DNA from: Bosea vaviloviae
Lineage (GTDB): Bacteria; Pseudomonadota; Alphaproteobacteria; Rhizobiales; Beijerinckiaceae
Direction: 5' to 3'
Length of the DNA stretch: 64,000 nt
Assembly (NCBI RefSeq): GCF_001741865.1
Contig: NZ_CP017147.1
Span: 1,019,001-1,083,000 of the forward strand
The notes beneath the pieces were generated by a model. That model had not been told where the DNA came from. It saw only the letters and a list, made by a program, of their open reading frames with translations, and made no database searches. This document shows positions 57,335-64,000 of this stretch, one piece after another; position 1 is the stretch's first letter; every line of letters starts with the position of its first letter. The position numbers and the translations under genes are program-made.

Positions 57335-57471
57335 GTCCCTGATCTGTTCGAGGACGAGAGTCGGCGACGCGGGGCCGATCCTGTTGGCCGGAGCTTTGCT
57401 GGGCTAGGAGGAGATGGCAGGGGTGGCGCCAGGTTTTGCGCGACGCTTGCGACGCCACTTCGGAGACAGCC

Positions 57472-58797
57472 TTGTCCGTCAACGCCGCAGCCTTTCAGCC
57501 TTGCCCCTCGCTCGACGCCGCCGTCATCGCCCGCGAGGCCTTCACCGTCTCGATCCTTGATGCCCTGCGCGCCCGGAGCCTCGACGGGCCGGGCGTGACC
57601 CGAACCTCCTACATGGCGGGCGAACAGGCAGCGCATGATCTGATCGCCGATCTGGCGCGCGGGCTGGGCCTTGCGGTCTCAGTCGATGCGGCGGGCAATC
57701 TGTCGGCGCGGCTCGCCGGCAGGCATCCGGAGCGTCCGGCCTGGATCACCGGATCGCATCTGGACTCGGTGCGTCAGGGCGGCAATTTCGACGGAGCGGC
57801 CGGGGTCATCGCCGGATTGGTCGCGATCGCGGCGATGATCGACGCCGGGCTCCAGCCGGATTGCGACATCGTCCTGATGGCGTTCAGGGCGGAGGAGAGC
57901 AGCGCCTGGTTCGTCGGGCGCCATGGCGGGCATTTCGGCAGCCGCGCCGCGCTTGGCCTGCTCTGGGAGGGCGAACTCGACAGCGCGACCCATGTCGCGA
58001 CCGGCCGTTCGCTGCGCGCGATGATGACCGAAGCCGGTTTCGACGCGGCCCGCATCGCGGCCGGGCCACCCATCCTGAACCCCGCCGATATCGCGGGCTA
58101 TATCGAACTGCATATCGAGCAGGGGCCGATTCTGGAGAACCGCGCCCTTCCCGTCGGCATCGTCACCGGCATCCGCGGCGCCTATCGCGCCCGCAATGCC
58201 AGCGCGCTCGGCGCTTACTCGCATTCGGGGGCGGTTCCGCATGAGTACCGCCAGGACGCGGTCTTCGCGACGGCCGATCTGGTGATGGCGCTGGATAGCG
58301 AGTGGAGCCGCCGCCGTGCTGCGGGGGAGGATCTCGTGGTCACGGTCGGGAGATTCTCGACCGAAGCGGAATTGCACTCGATCACCAAGGTGCCGGGCCA
58401 GGTCGATTTCGCGATCGACATCCGCAGCCAGGACGTGGCGGTGCTCGACGGCATGGAAGCTTTCCTGCGCGCGAGCGCCCGTGACATCGAGGCCCGGCGC
58501 GGCGTCTCCTTCGGGCTTGACCCGTTCGACCGGTCGACGCCCGCCTTGATGGATGCCGGGCTGGTCGCGGCGCTTCAGGCCAGCGCGAGCGGGTTGTCGA
58601 TCCCGTTCCTGACCATGGCGAGCGGCGGCGGGCACGATGCCCAGGATTTCGCCGATGCCGGCATTCCGGCCGCGATGATCTTCGTGCGCAACGACAAGGG
58701 CAGCCACAACCCGGCCGAGGCCATGGCGATCGCCGACTTCATGCAGGCGACGCGTGTGCTGGCGAATGTGCTGTGTGCGATGGCAGGGGAGACGTAA
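57472..58797 (+). CDS. M20-family amidohydrolase (allantoate/N-carbamoyl amino acid type)
   Basis: 441 codons from TTG 57472 with GGAG six bases upstream. Di-metal motifs: GSHLDSV, the Asp in NFDGAAG, Glu-Glu in FRAEESSAW, and ELHIEQGP. This is the HyuC/allantoate amidohydrolase subgroup. The usual dimerisation-domain TPM of this subgroup is replaced by AVPHEYRQDA, hinting at a different substrate. No transporter or pyrimidine genes lie nearby. It sits in a plus-strand island between ptsH and ahcY. Confidence 0.85.
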   Translation: MSVNAAAFQPCPSLDAAVIAREAFTVSILDALRARSLDGPGVTRTSYMAGEQAAHDLIADLARGLGLAVSVDAAGNLSARLAGRHPERPAWITGSHLDSVRQGGNFDGAAGVIAGLVAIAAMIDAGLQPDCDIVLMAFRAEESSAWFVGRHGGHFGSRAALGLLWEGELDSATHVATGRSLRAMMTEAGFDAARIAAGPPILNPADIAGYIELHIEQGPILENRALPVGIVTGIRGAYRARNASALGAYSHSGAVPHEYRQDAVFATADLVMALDSEWSRRRAAGEDLVVTVGRFSTEAELHSITKVPGQVDFAIDIRSQDVAVLDGMEAFLRASARDIEARRGVSFGLDPFDRSTPALMDAGLVAALQASASGLSIPFLTMASGGGHDAQDFADAGIPAAMIFVRNDKGSHNPAEAMAIADFMQATRVLANVLCAMAGET

Positions 58798-58806
58798 AGC
58801 TCATCG

Positions 58807-58886
58807 CGTCATTCCGAGCGGAGCGAAGCAATCCAGCAGCGGCAGAGCGAGACTTTCCGGATTGCTTCGCTGTGCTCGCAATGACG
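58807..58886. repeat. Hairpin repeat, CGTCATTCCGAG/CTCGCAATGACG type
   Basis: CGTCATTCCGAGCGGAGCG...CAATCCAG pairs with CGGATTGCTTCG...CTCGCAATGACG. Diverged copy of 29539-29625, located at a convergent junction. Confidence 0.7.
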
Positions 58887-58898
58887 GTGCAGGATCTC

Positions 58899-59096
58899 TC
58901 AAGCTGCTGTCAGTGTCCGCAGATCAGCACCGTTCGCCAGATGCTCTGACGCATCGAGGATTTCGACGGCGACGATTCGGCCCTCGGCGTCGAAATCGAA
59001 GACGATGCCCGGCCGCACCTCTTCGCTTTCGCTCACCGGGGTTTCGGCGAAGCGAAGATAGAGGGCGTCGGCTTCGGGGTCGTAGCGGGTCTTCAT
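58899..59096 (-). CDS. DUF2283 protein, probable antitoxin-like partner
   Basis: 65 codons. TRYDPEADALYLRFAE and PGIVFDFDAEGRIVAVEILDAS are the full DUF2283 pattern. Its ATG overlaps the DUF4258 stop as ATGA. DUF4258/DUF2283 pairs are widespread and look like toxin-antitoxin modules, but the role is not firmly shown. Confidence 0.8.
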   Translation of the reverse strand: MKTRYDPEADALYLRFAETPVSESEEVRPGIVFDFDAEGRIVAVEILDASEHLANGADLRTLTAA

Positions 59097-59350
59097 CGTC
59101 TGCGGCCTCGATCGAGAAACGGCGTGATCACGCGATACGCCGTGTCAGATCGAACATATACCACACGCAGCACCCTCCCGTCGCGCTCGGGCACAGTCCG
59201 AAAAGCGCGCTGTCTGTCGGGGTGTTTTGGGTCAGGTTCGGTTGCATCGGGCTGCAAGACCGTTCGCTCGACCCAAACACGTTCGATCTCACGTTCCGCG
59301 AGCATGGTCATTGCATGCTCGGAATAGCTGAAAGTGACGATTGGCGGCAT
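59093..59350 (-). CDS. DUF4258 protein, probable toxin-like partner
   Basis: 85 codons from ATG 59350 (MPPIVTFSYSEHAMTMLAE); open frame upstream is unlikely to be coding. DUF4258 hallmark SEHAMTMLAEREIERVWV followed by VVYVRSDTAYRVITPFLDR, a RelE-like compact fold. It is the upstream gene of the pair, unlike classic antitoxin-first order. Part of the accessory island between ptsH and ahcY. Confidence 0.78.
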   Translation of the reverse strand: MPPIVTFSYSEHAMTMLAEREIERVWVERTVLQPDATEPDPKHPDRQRAFRTVPERDGRVLRVVYVRSDTAYRVITPFLDRGRRR

Positions 59351-59531
59351 GGCGTCGATGATCCCGAACCCGAAGAGTATCGGAGAATACCGGGCAATGG
59401 TTACGGCCCGAATTTCGAAGATCATGAAAGGGAGGCTCGTTGGACCAATCGCATCGACAGGCGCACCGCGCGTCAACTATTGGAATGAGGCTTGCGCGAA
59501 CGCACTGAGCTCATTTCAAGGAGTTTCCGAG

Positions 59532-59879
59532 CTACTCGCCCTCGCCGAACTTGTCGGCCACCAGCGCTTCCAGCGCCTTCAGCGCCTGTTCCGCCTCGCG
59601 CCCCTTCGCCACCACGGTGATGGTCGAGCCGATGCCGGCTCCCAGCGTCAGGATGCCCATGATCGAGGTCGCGCCGACCGTCTCGCCGCAGCGGGTCACG
59701 GTAATGTCGGCGTCGAAATTCGAGGCGCATTGCACGAATTTCGCCGTGGCGCGGGCGTGCAGCCCCTTCTTGTTGACGATCGGCAATTCGCAATAGAGCG
59801 AGCCGGTCGGGATCACGGGCTCTGGGCAGTCGCAATCCTCGTCGTCTTGCCGCTCATCCACCTGGCTGCTCGTCTTCAT
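59532..59879 (-). CDS. ptsH: HPr/NPr phosphocarrier protein
   Basis: 115 codons. HPr fold with phosphorylated His41 in KKGLHARATAKF and regulatory Ser72 in ATSIMGILTL. An N-terminal tail of about 25 residues (DERQDDEDCDCPEPV) is longer than in standard HPr. In Rhizobiales this protein takes part in a regulatory PTS, not sugar uptake. The EIIA gene lies 11 bp upstream and hprK before it, so kinase, EIIA and HPr are one operon. Confidence 0.93.
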   Translation of the reverse strand: MKTSSQVDERQDDEDCDCPEPVIPTGSLYCELPIVNKKGLHARATAKFVQCASNFDADITVTRCGETVGATSIMGILTLGAGIGSTITVVAKGREAEQALKALEALVADKFGEGE

Positions 59880-59890
59880 CTGGTCAGCGC

Positions 59891-60292
59891 CTATTTGCCG
59901 GCCAGAACGCGGCTGGCGACGGTGATGTATTTCCGTCCGGCATCCTGCGCGCTGGTCACGGCCTCGTCGAGGCTCTTTTCCTCGCGCACGCTGGCGAGCT
60001 TGATCAGCATCGGCAGGTTGACGCCGGCGACGACGTCGATGCGGCCGGGCTCCATCACCGAGATGGCGAGATTCGAGGGCGTGCCGCCGAACATGTCGGT
60101 CAGCACGATGACGCCCCGGCCGGTTTCAACCTCCTCGACGGCCGCGATGATGTCGCGGCGTCGACCTTCCATGTCGTCATCGGGGGCGATGGCGATGGTG
60201 GCGAGGTTTTTCTGGGGGCCGACGACGTGTTCGAGCGCGGCGCGGAATTCCGTCGCCAAATGCCCATGCGTCACGAGGACGAGTCCGATCAT
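59891..60292 (-). CDS. PTS EIIA component, mannose family (regulatory)
   Basis: 133 codons. Phosphorylated His9 in LVLVTHGHLATEF; VLTDMFGGTPSNLA is the family motif. There are no EIIB/EIIC genes here, so a signalling role through phosphorylation state is likely, as found for ManX/EIIA-Man in alphaproteobacteria. Confidence 0.92.
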   Translation of the reverse strand: MIGLVLVTHGHLATEFRAALEHVVGPQKNLATIAIAPDDDMEGRRRDIIAAVEEVETGRGVIVLTDMFGGTPSNLAISVMEPGRIDVVAGVNLPMLIKLASVREEKSLDEAVTSAQDAGRKYITVASRVLAGK

Positions 60293-60402
60293 TCACTATG
60301 GCGCCTGGAGAGCGCGCGTGGCGCCCGGACAAGGTCGCGGTTTATGCGGCAGGTGCGAGATATGCGCAAGCCGGCGCGTTTAAAACTTGTCGAAATCCCG
60401 AC

Positions 60403-60855
60403 TTAAGACTGATCCAGAAACAGTTTTAAGGCTGCCAGGACCAGCCTTTCATCGCCGGGACGGCCCGCCAGCCTGAGGCGCGGCAGGTCGATGCCCGCCA
60501 ATCGGTCGATCAGATCCTCCGGTTCAGGCATGCGCGCCGGTTCGTCCGCGAGCAGATCGACGATCAGCCGGACCTGGACCGCCGGCAGATGGGGCTCCGG
60601 CGTCAGGCCGAGCCCGCGCCGCTCGACGAGCCCTTCCAGCGGCGCGACCGGGCGGGCGAGCAGGCGGCCGGCATGGCCGGCGATCTCAGTGCGATCATCG
60701 GCCACCAGCCTGGCGAAGGATCCCGCTTGCGTGGCAGTCGCAATCAGCGCCAGCGCCAGCGTCGATTTGCCCGAGCCGGACGGGCCGCGGATGAGAATGC
60801 CGGCCTCGCCGATCGCAATGGTGCTGGCATGGATGCGGCTGGCTTGCTCGCTCAT
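60403..60855 (-). CDS. hprK: Short HPr kinase/phosphorylase
   Basis: 150 codons. Only the C-terminal kinase domain is present, as usual in alphaproteobacteria (Firmicutes HprK is about 310). P-loop GPSGSGKSTLALAL and LVADDRTEI are intact. It phosphorylates the HPr Ser. It starts 6 bp after chvG, tying the two-component system to the PTS. Confidence 0.93.
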   Translation of the reverse strand: MSEQASRIHASTIAIGEAGILIRGPSGSGKSTLALALIATATQAGSFARLVADDRTEIAGHAGRLLARPVAPLEGLVERRGLGLTPEPHLPAVQVRLIVDLLADEPARMPEPEDLIDRLAGIDLPRLRLAGRPGDERLVLAALKLFLDQS

Positions 60856-60860
60856 CTGCT

Positions 60861-62660
60861 TCAGGCCGCCAGCGGCACGGCCGGCAGCCGGACGATGAAG
60901 CGGGCGCCGATGCGCGGCTGTTCGCCATCGCCATCAGCCGGCCCGAGGCGGTTCTCGGCCCGGATCGAGCCGCGATGAGCCTCGATGATCTGGCGCGAGA
61001 TCGAAAGGCCCAGGCCCGAATTCTGGCCGAAACCCTCATTGGGCCGGTCGGTATAGAAGCGCTCGAAAACGCGCTCCAGCGCATGCGGCTCGATGCCGGG
61101 GCCGTCATCCTCGACCGTGATCAGCACGTCGGCCCCTTCGCGCGACAGCGTGACGTGCACCGGCTTGTCGGCCGGCGAGAAGGAGCGGGCATTGTCGATC
61201 AGGTTGACCAGAACCTGGCCCAGCCGTGAATCATGGCCCATCACCAGGAAGCCGTCGCGCCCGCCCGGCCGCTGGCCGCGCCGCTCGGTCTTGAGCTCGA
61301 TGCCGGCACGCGCCTCATGGCGGGTCTCGTTCTGCACCGAGACGACGGCATCGAGGACCTGCCCGATATCGACCGGGGCGGCGTCATTGCGGGCGAGTTC
61401 GGCGTCGAGCCGCGAGGCGTCGGAAATATCCGAGATCAGGCGGTCGAGCCGGCGCACATCATGCTGGATCACTGCGAGCAGCCGGCCGCGCGACTCGCTG
61501 GATTTGGCGCGCGGTAGCGTCTCGACGGCGCTGCGCAGCGAAGTCAGCGGGTTCTTCAGTTCATGGGCGACATCGGCGGCAAAACTCTCGATCGCCTCGA
61601 TCCGGCTGTAGAGCGCCTTGGTCATCTCCCGCAGCGAGCCCGAGAGATGGCCGATCTCGTCATGCCGGCCGGCGAAATCGGGGATCTGCTCGCGCGATTT
61701 GACACCCTTGCGGACGCGCTGCGCCGCCTCGGCGAGCTTGCGGATCGGCTCCGCGATGGTGCCGGCGAGCAGCACCGACAGCACGATCATCACGCCGGCG
61801 GCCACCGTGAAGACCTGGAGGATCGCGTAGCGCTCGGAGGCGATGATGGCGTCGATGTCGCCGCCCTGCGTCGAGAGCAGCAGCACGCCCTTCAGCGCAC
61901 GGAAGCGCTGCACCGGCACGGCGACGGAGACGATGGTCTGCCCGCGCGTGTTGACGCGCACGACGCTGGCCGGGGTGCCGTTCAGCGCGCGCGCCACCTC
62001 GGGATAGGATTTGCCGTTGGCGTTCTCGAAATCGTCATAGGTGGGAACGTCGGCCCGGCCGAGCCGGTTGCGCAGCATGTTCCAGGTGCGCTCCAGCAAT
62101 GGCGGCTCGTCGGGCTCGCCGACGCGCGGCAGATCGAGCCGGAGCACGTCGCCGCGCGAATAGAGATTGCGCGAATCCAGCGTCAGCAGCCCGTCCTTGT
62201 CGTAGACCCGTGCCCGCGTCTTGGTCGGCGTCACCAGCCGCCGCAGCAGCGGCGCGACCTTTTCAGGGTTGATCGAGAAATCGAGCGGGTCCTCGGCGAT
62301 GCCGGCGCTCTCGCCCGCCTGCAACTGGAGCAGCTTGTCGGGGTCGATGGTGATGGTGTCGGTCTCGACCGTCGCCGAAGCCGAGATCGCGCCGGCGATG
62401 ATCTCGCCTTGGGTCAGCAGGCTCTGTACCCGCGATTCGATCAGCCCCTCGCGGAACTGGTTGAGATAGAGGAAGCCGAGCAGCAGCGCCACGAGCCCTG
62501 CCAGGTTGAGGACGACGATGCGTCGCGTCAGGCTGGAGGCGGCGCGGGAGGAGATGGCGCGCAGGCTGCGTCGGCCGAACACGGCCAGGCGCTTGCGCAG
62601 CATGGGCGCGAAGCGCTGCGTGCGGATCACAATCCTGCGTTCGTCGTCAACCGTCGCCAT
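60861..62660 (-). CDS. chvG: Sensor histidine kinase ChvG (ExoS/BvrS family)
   Basis: 599 codons from ATG 62660; open frame upstream lies in the inverted-repeat element. Two membrane helices flank a periplasmic domain of about 200 residues (LIESRVQSLLTQGEIIAGA... DIDAIIASERYAILQ). HAMP, then H-box ADVAHELKNPLTSLRSA and ATP domain (NARSFSP, DDGPGIE, GLGLSISRQI). ChvG senses acid/envelope stress and controls host-interaction and exopolysaccharide genes through ChvI. Confidence 0.95.
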   Translation of the reverse strand: MATVDDERRIVIRTQRFAPMLRKRLAVFGRRSLRAISSRAASSLTRRIVVLNLAGLVALLLGFLYLNQFREGLIESRVQSLLTQGEIIAGAISASATVETDTITIDPDKLLQLQAGESAGIAEDPLDFSINPEKVAPLLRRLVTPTKTRARVYDKDGLLTLDSRNLYSRGDVLRLDLPRVGEPDEPPLLERTWNMLRNRLGRADVPTYDDFENANGKSYPEVARALNGTPASVVRVNTRGQTIVSVAVPVQRFRALKGVLLLSTQGGDIDAIIASERYAILQVFTVAAGVMIVLSVLLAGTIAEPIRKLAEAAQRVRKGVKSREQIPDFAGRHDEIGHLSGSLREMTKALYSRIEAIESFAADVAHELKNPLTSLRSAVETLPRAKSSESRGRLLAVIQHDVRRLDRLISDISDASRLDAELARNDAAPVDIGQVLDAVVSVQNETRHEARAGIELKTERRGQRPGGRDGFLVMGHDSRLGQVLVNLIDNARSFSPADKPVHVTLSREGADVLITVEDDGPGIEPHALERVFERFYTDRPNEGFGQNSGLGLSISRQIIEAHRGSIRAENRLGPADGDGEQPRIGARFIVRLPAVPLAA

Positions 62661-62695
62661 AGGCCTCAAGCGCCCTGCTGTTCCTGAGCAGCTTA

Positions 62696-62957
62696 GAGGT
62701 TGTTCGGGACTATGGGGACGATTTGATGAGGTCAAAACGCCGGAGATGGGAGGAGCATTGCGCAGGCGATACCATTGGTATCGGCAAGCGATGCAACGCT
62801 GCAGCTCCGGCGTTTTCACCTCACCCGCAGGGCGCGGCGCTTTTGCGCGACTGCTGTGTCGTCCTTCGTAGCAAACCGGAAGGTTTGCGTCCTCGAACTC
62901 CTGGCATTCGCGCAAAATCGCCTGCGTCAAATCACCCCCATAGTCCCTAACAACCTC
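62696..62957. mobile_element. 262-bp MITE-like inverted-repeat element between chvI and chvG
   Basis: 30-bp terminal arms beginning GAGGTTGTT(C/A)GGGACTATG match with three differences (62696-62725, 62928-62957). Inner arms GAGGT(C/G)AAAACGCCGGAG pair at 62728-62745 and 62805-62822, and the perfect palindrome GATACCATTGGTATC is at 62768-62782. No protein-coding gene. No clear target duplication is seen. The rest of the 447-bp gap is empty. Confidence 0.65.
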
Positions 62958-63107
62958 AAGTCCAAAGCCTTCATCCTGGGGAGTGATCCGGGGGATCGCA
63001 CCGCGAGGGACGGTTCAGTATGCACTGCCGCTGCGAAGTGGCGCATCGGTCGAGACGCCGCTTCGCGGTTCTCCGGGATGAGGGCTGAAAAACCCGCCCC
63101 CCGATGC

Positions 63108-63809
63108 TCAGCTTTCCTTGAAGCGATAACCGACGCCATACAAGGTCTCGATCATGTCGAAATCGACATCGACCTGATTGAACTTCTTGCGCAGGCGCTT
63201 GATGTGGCTGTCGATGGTGCGGTCGTCGACATAGACCTCGTCGTCATAGGCCGCGTCCATCAGGGCGTTGCGGCTCTTCACCACGCCCGGGCGCTGCGCC
63301 AGCGATTGCAGGATCAGGAACTCGGTCACGGTCAGCGTCACCGGCTCGTTCTTCCAGGTGCAGGTGTGGCGCTCCGGGTCCATGCGCAGCAGGCCGCGCT
63401 CCAGCGCCTTGGCGTCCTCGGGGCGGGCAGGCGCGCCGACATCCTTGGCGCCGGCGCGGCGCAGGATCGCCTTGACGCGCTCGACCAGGAGGCGCTGCGA
63501 GAAGGGTTTGCGGATGAAGTCGTCCGCGCCCATCTTCAGCCCGAAGAGTTCGTCGATCTCCTCATCCTTCGAGGTCAGGAAGATCACCGGCAGGTCGGAC
63601 TTCTGGCGCAACCGGCGCAGCAGCTCCATCCCGTCCATGCGCGGCATCTTGATGTCGAAGATCGCCAGGTCCGGTGGGTTCTGCTTCAGCCCGTCGAGCG
63701 CTGAGGCGCCATCCGTATAGGTCATGATCCGGTAGCCCTCGGCTTCGAGCGCGATGGACACCGAAGTCAGGATGTTGCGGTCGTCATCGACCAGCGCAAT
63801 TGTTGGCAT
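63108..63809 (-). CDS. chvI: Response regulator ChvI (OmpR family)
   Basis: 233 codons from ATG 63809 ([14 protein letters not shown]). Receiver Asp in [13 protein letters not shown], Lys in FIRKPFS; winged-helix DNA-binding C-terminus with [18 protein letters not shown] and [18 protein letters not shown]-binding partner of ChvG. In relatives pckA lies divergently upstream, which would start just beyond the right edge. Confidence 0.95.
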   Translation of the reverse strand: MPTIALVDDDRNILTSVSIALEAEGYRIMTYTDGASALDGLKQNPPDLAIFDIKMPRMDGMELLRRLRQKSDLPVIFLTSKDEEIDELFGLKMGADDFIRKPFSQRLLVERVKAILRRAGAKDVGAPARPEDAKALERGLLRMDPERHTCTWKNEPVTLTVTEFLILQSLAQRPGVVKSRNALMDAAYDDEVYVDDRTIDSHIKRLRKKFNQVDVDFDMIETLYGVGYRFKES

Positions 63810-63950
63810 AAGTTTTACGTCTCTTGGCCGCGTTGCAATAACTGGGTCCACTCTCGCGAGAGAGCGGCCAAACCGTGGCTGCAATCTAGCGATGGCGTGA
63901 CAGTTCCGCTACCGTCATCAGAATAAGGCCGGAAAGGCGAAGAGGTTCCG

Positions 63951-63992
63951 TGGTGCAAGACCCCGTCAGGTTGGTGCAGGACCCCGTCAGGT
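63951..63992. repeat. Two tandem 21-bp units upstream of chvI
   Basis: Unit TGGTGCA(A/G)GACCCCGTCAGG plus T occurs twice head to tail with one difference. It lies about 140-180 bp before the chvI start, near the window edge, so more copies may follow. Confidence 0.7.
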
Positions 63993-64000
63993 CGAATCAA

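Noticed and set aside
57244..57471. SAH or SAM riboswitch before ahcY
   Set aside because: No convincing conserved core; the clear signal is a DNA palindrome more like a repressor site.
62775..63704. A 309-codon plus-strand open frame through the chvI region
   Set aside because: It begins in the inverted-repeat element and runs antisense to chvI; no protein family resemblance.

Overview
The window is a 64 kb stretch of GC-rich alphaproteobacterial chromosome. Gene order and protein sequences point to Hyphomicrobiales (Rhizobiales), most like a Bosea-type genome; this is inferred from synteny blocks and product similarity, not from a marker gene. It is dense housekeeping DNA with short accessory insertions. 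I see no rRNA, tRNA, complete IS, prophage or CRISPR array.

Layout. 1-6.7 kb (minus): a NifU-like protein, tsaB, rimI, plsC, miaB, phoH, ybeY and a corC/tlyC fragment running off the left edge. 6.8-12.1 kb (minus): usp, trpS, murJ, hslU, hslV. 12.4-18.5 kb (plus): hisB, a DUF2628 protein, hisH, hisA, [PheC-like protein, minus], hisF, hisE, coaA, a DUF1697 protein. 18.7-24.8 kb: YqaA-like membrane protein, RidA, a helical-repeat protein, a PLP aminotransferase, cobyric acid synthase and a TetR regulator; two matching 8-6-8 inverted repeats flank cobQ. 24.9-28.7 kb: a three-gene set (sugar-nucleotide 4,6-dehydratase, SDR reductase, polyprenyl-P sugar-1-P transferase) resembling the Rhizobium QuiNAc/O-antigen priming pathway.

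29-43 kb: mmcB, a frameshifted LysR gene divergent from an MFS pump and aldo/keto reductase, the RegA/RegB (ActR/ActS) redox system, an intracellular PHB depolymerase, a VapBC pair, a YgjP-like metallopeptidase, a GNAT/DUF1778 toxin-antitoxin pair, a Bcr/CflA transporter, a class A PBP, DoxX. 43.5-55.4 kb (minus): one tightly overlapping chain, divL, a tsaE-amgK fusion, murU, addB, addA, then trxA. It links cell-cycle signalling, tRNA t6A modification, cell-wall recycling and recombinational repair.

55.8-64 kb: ahcY, a plus-strand M20 amidohydrolase, a DUF4258/DUF2283 pair, then ptsH, an EIIA of the mannose family, a short hprK, chvG and chvI. This is the usual rhizobial ChvGI-PTS-ahcY neighbourhood, broken up by an accessory insertion and by a MITE-like inverted-repeat element between chvI and chvG.

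Intergenic DNA is rich in hairpin repeats of a few recurring types (ends such as CGTCATTCCGGG, CGTCATTGCGAG, CGTCATGGTCGGG, and RIME-like mosaics). No wholly new multi-gene system stands out. The best leads are the paired TetR operators around cobQ, a PheC-like enzyme set antiparallel inside the his operon, a TacT-type toxin with Trp in place of its catalytic Tyr, an apparent ATT start codon behind a strong ribosome-binding site, and the MITE-like element in the chv locus.
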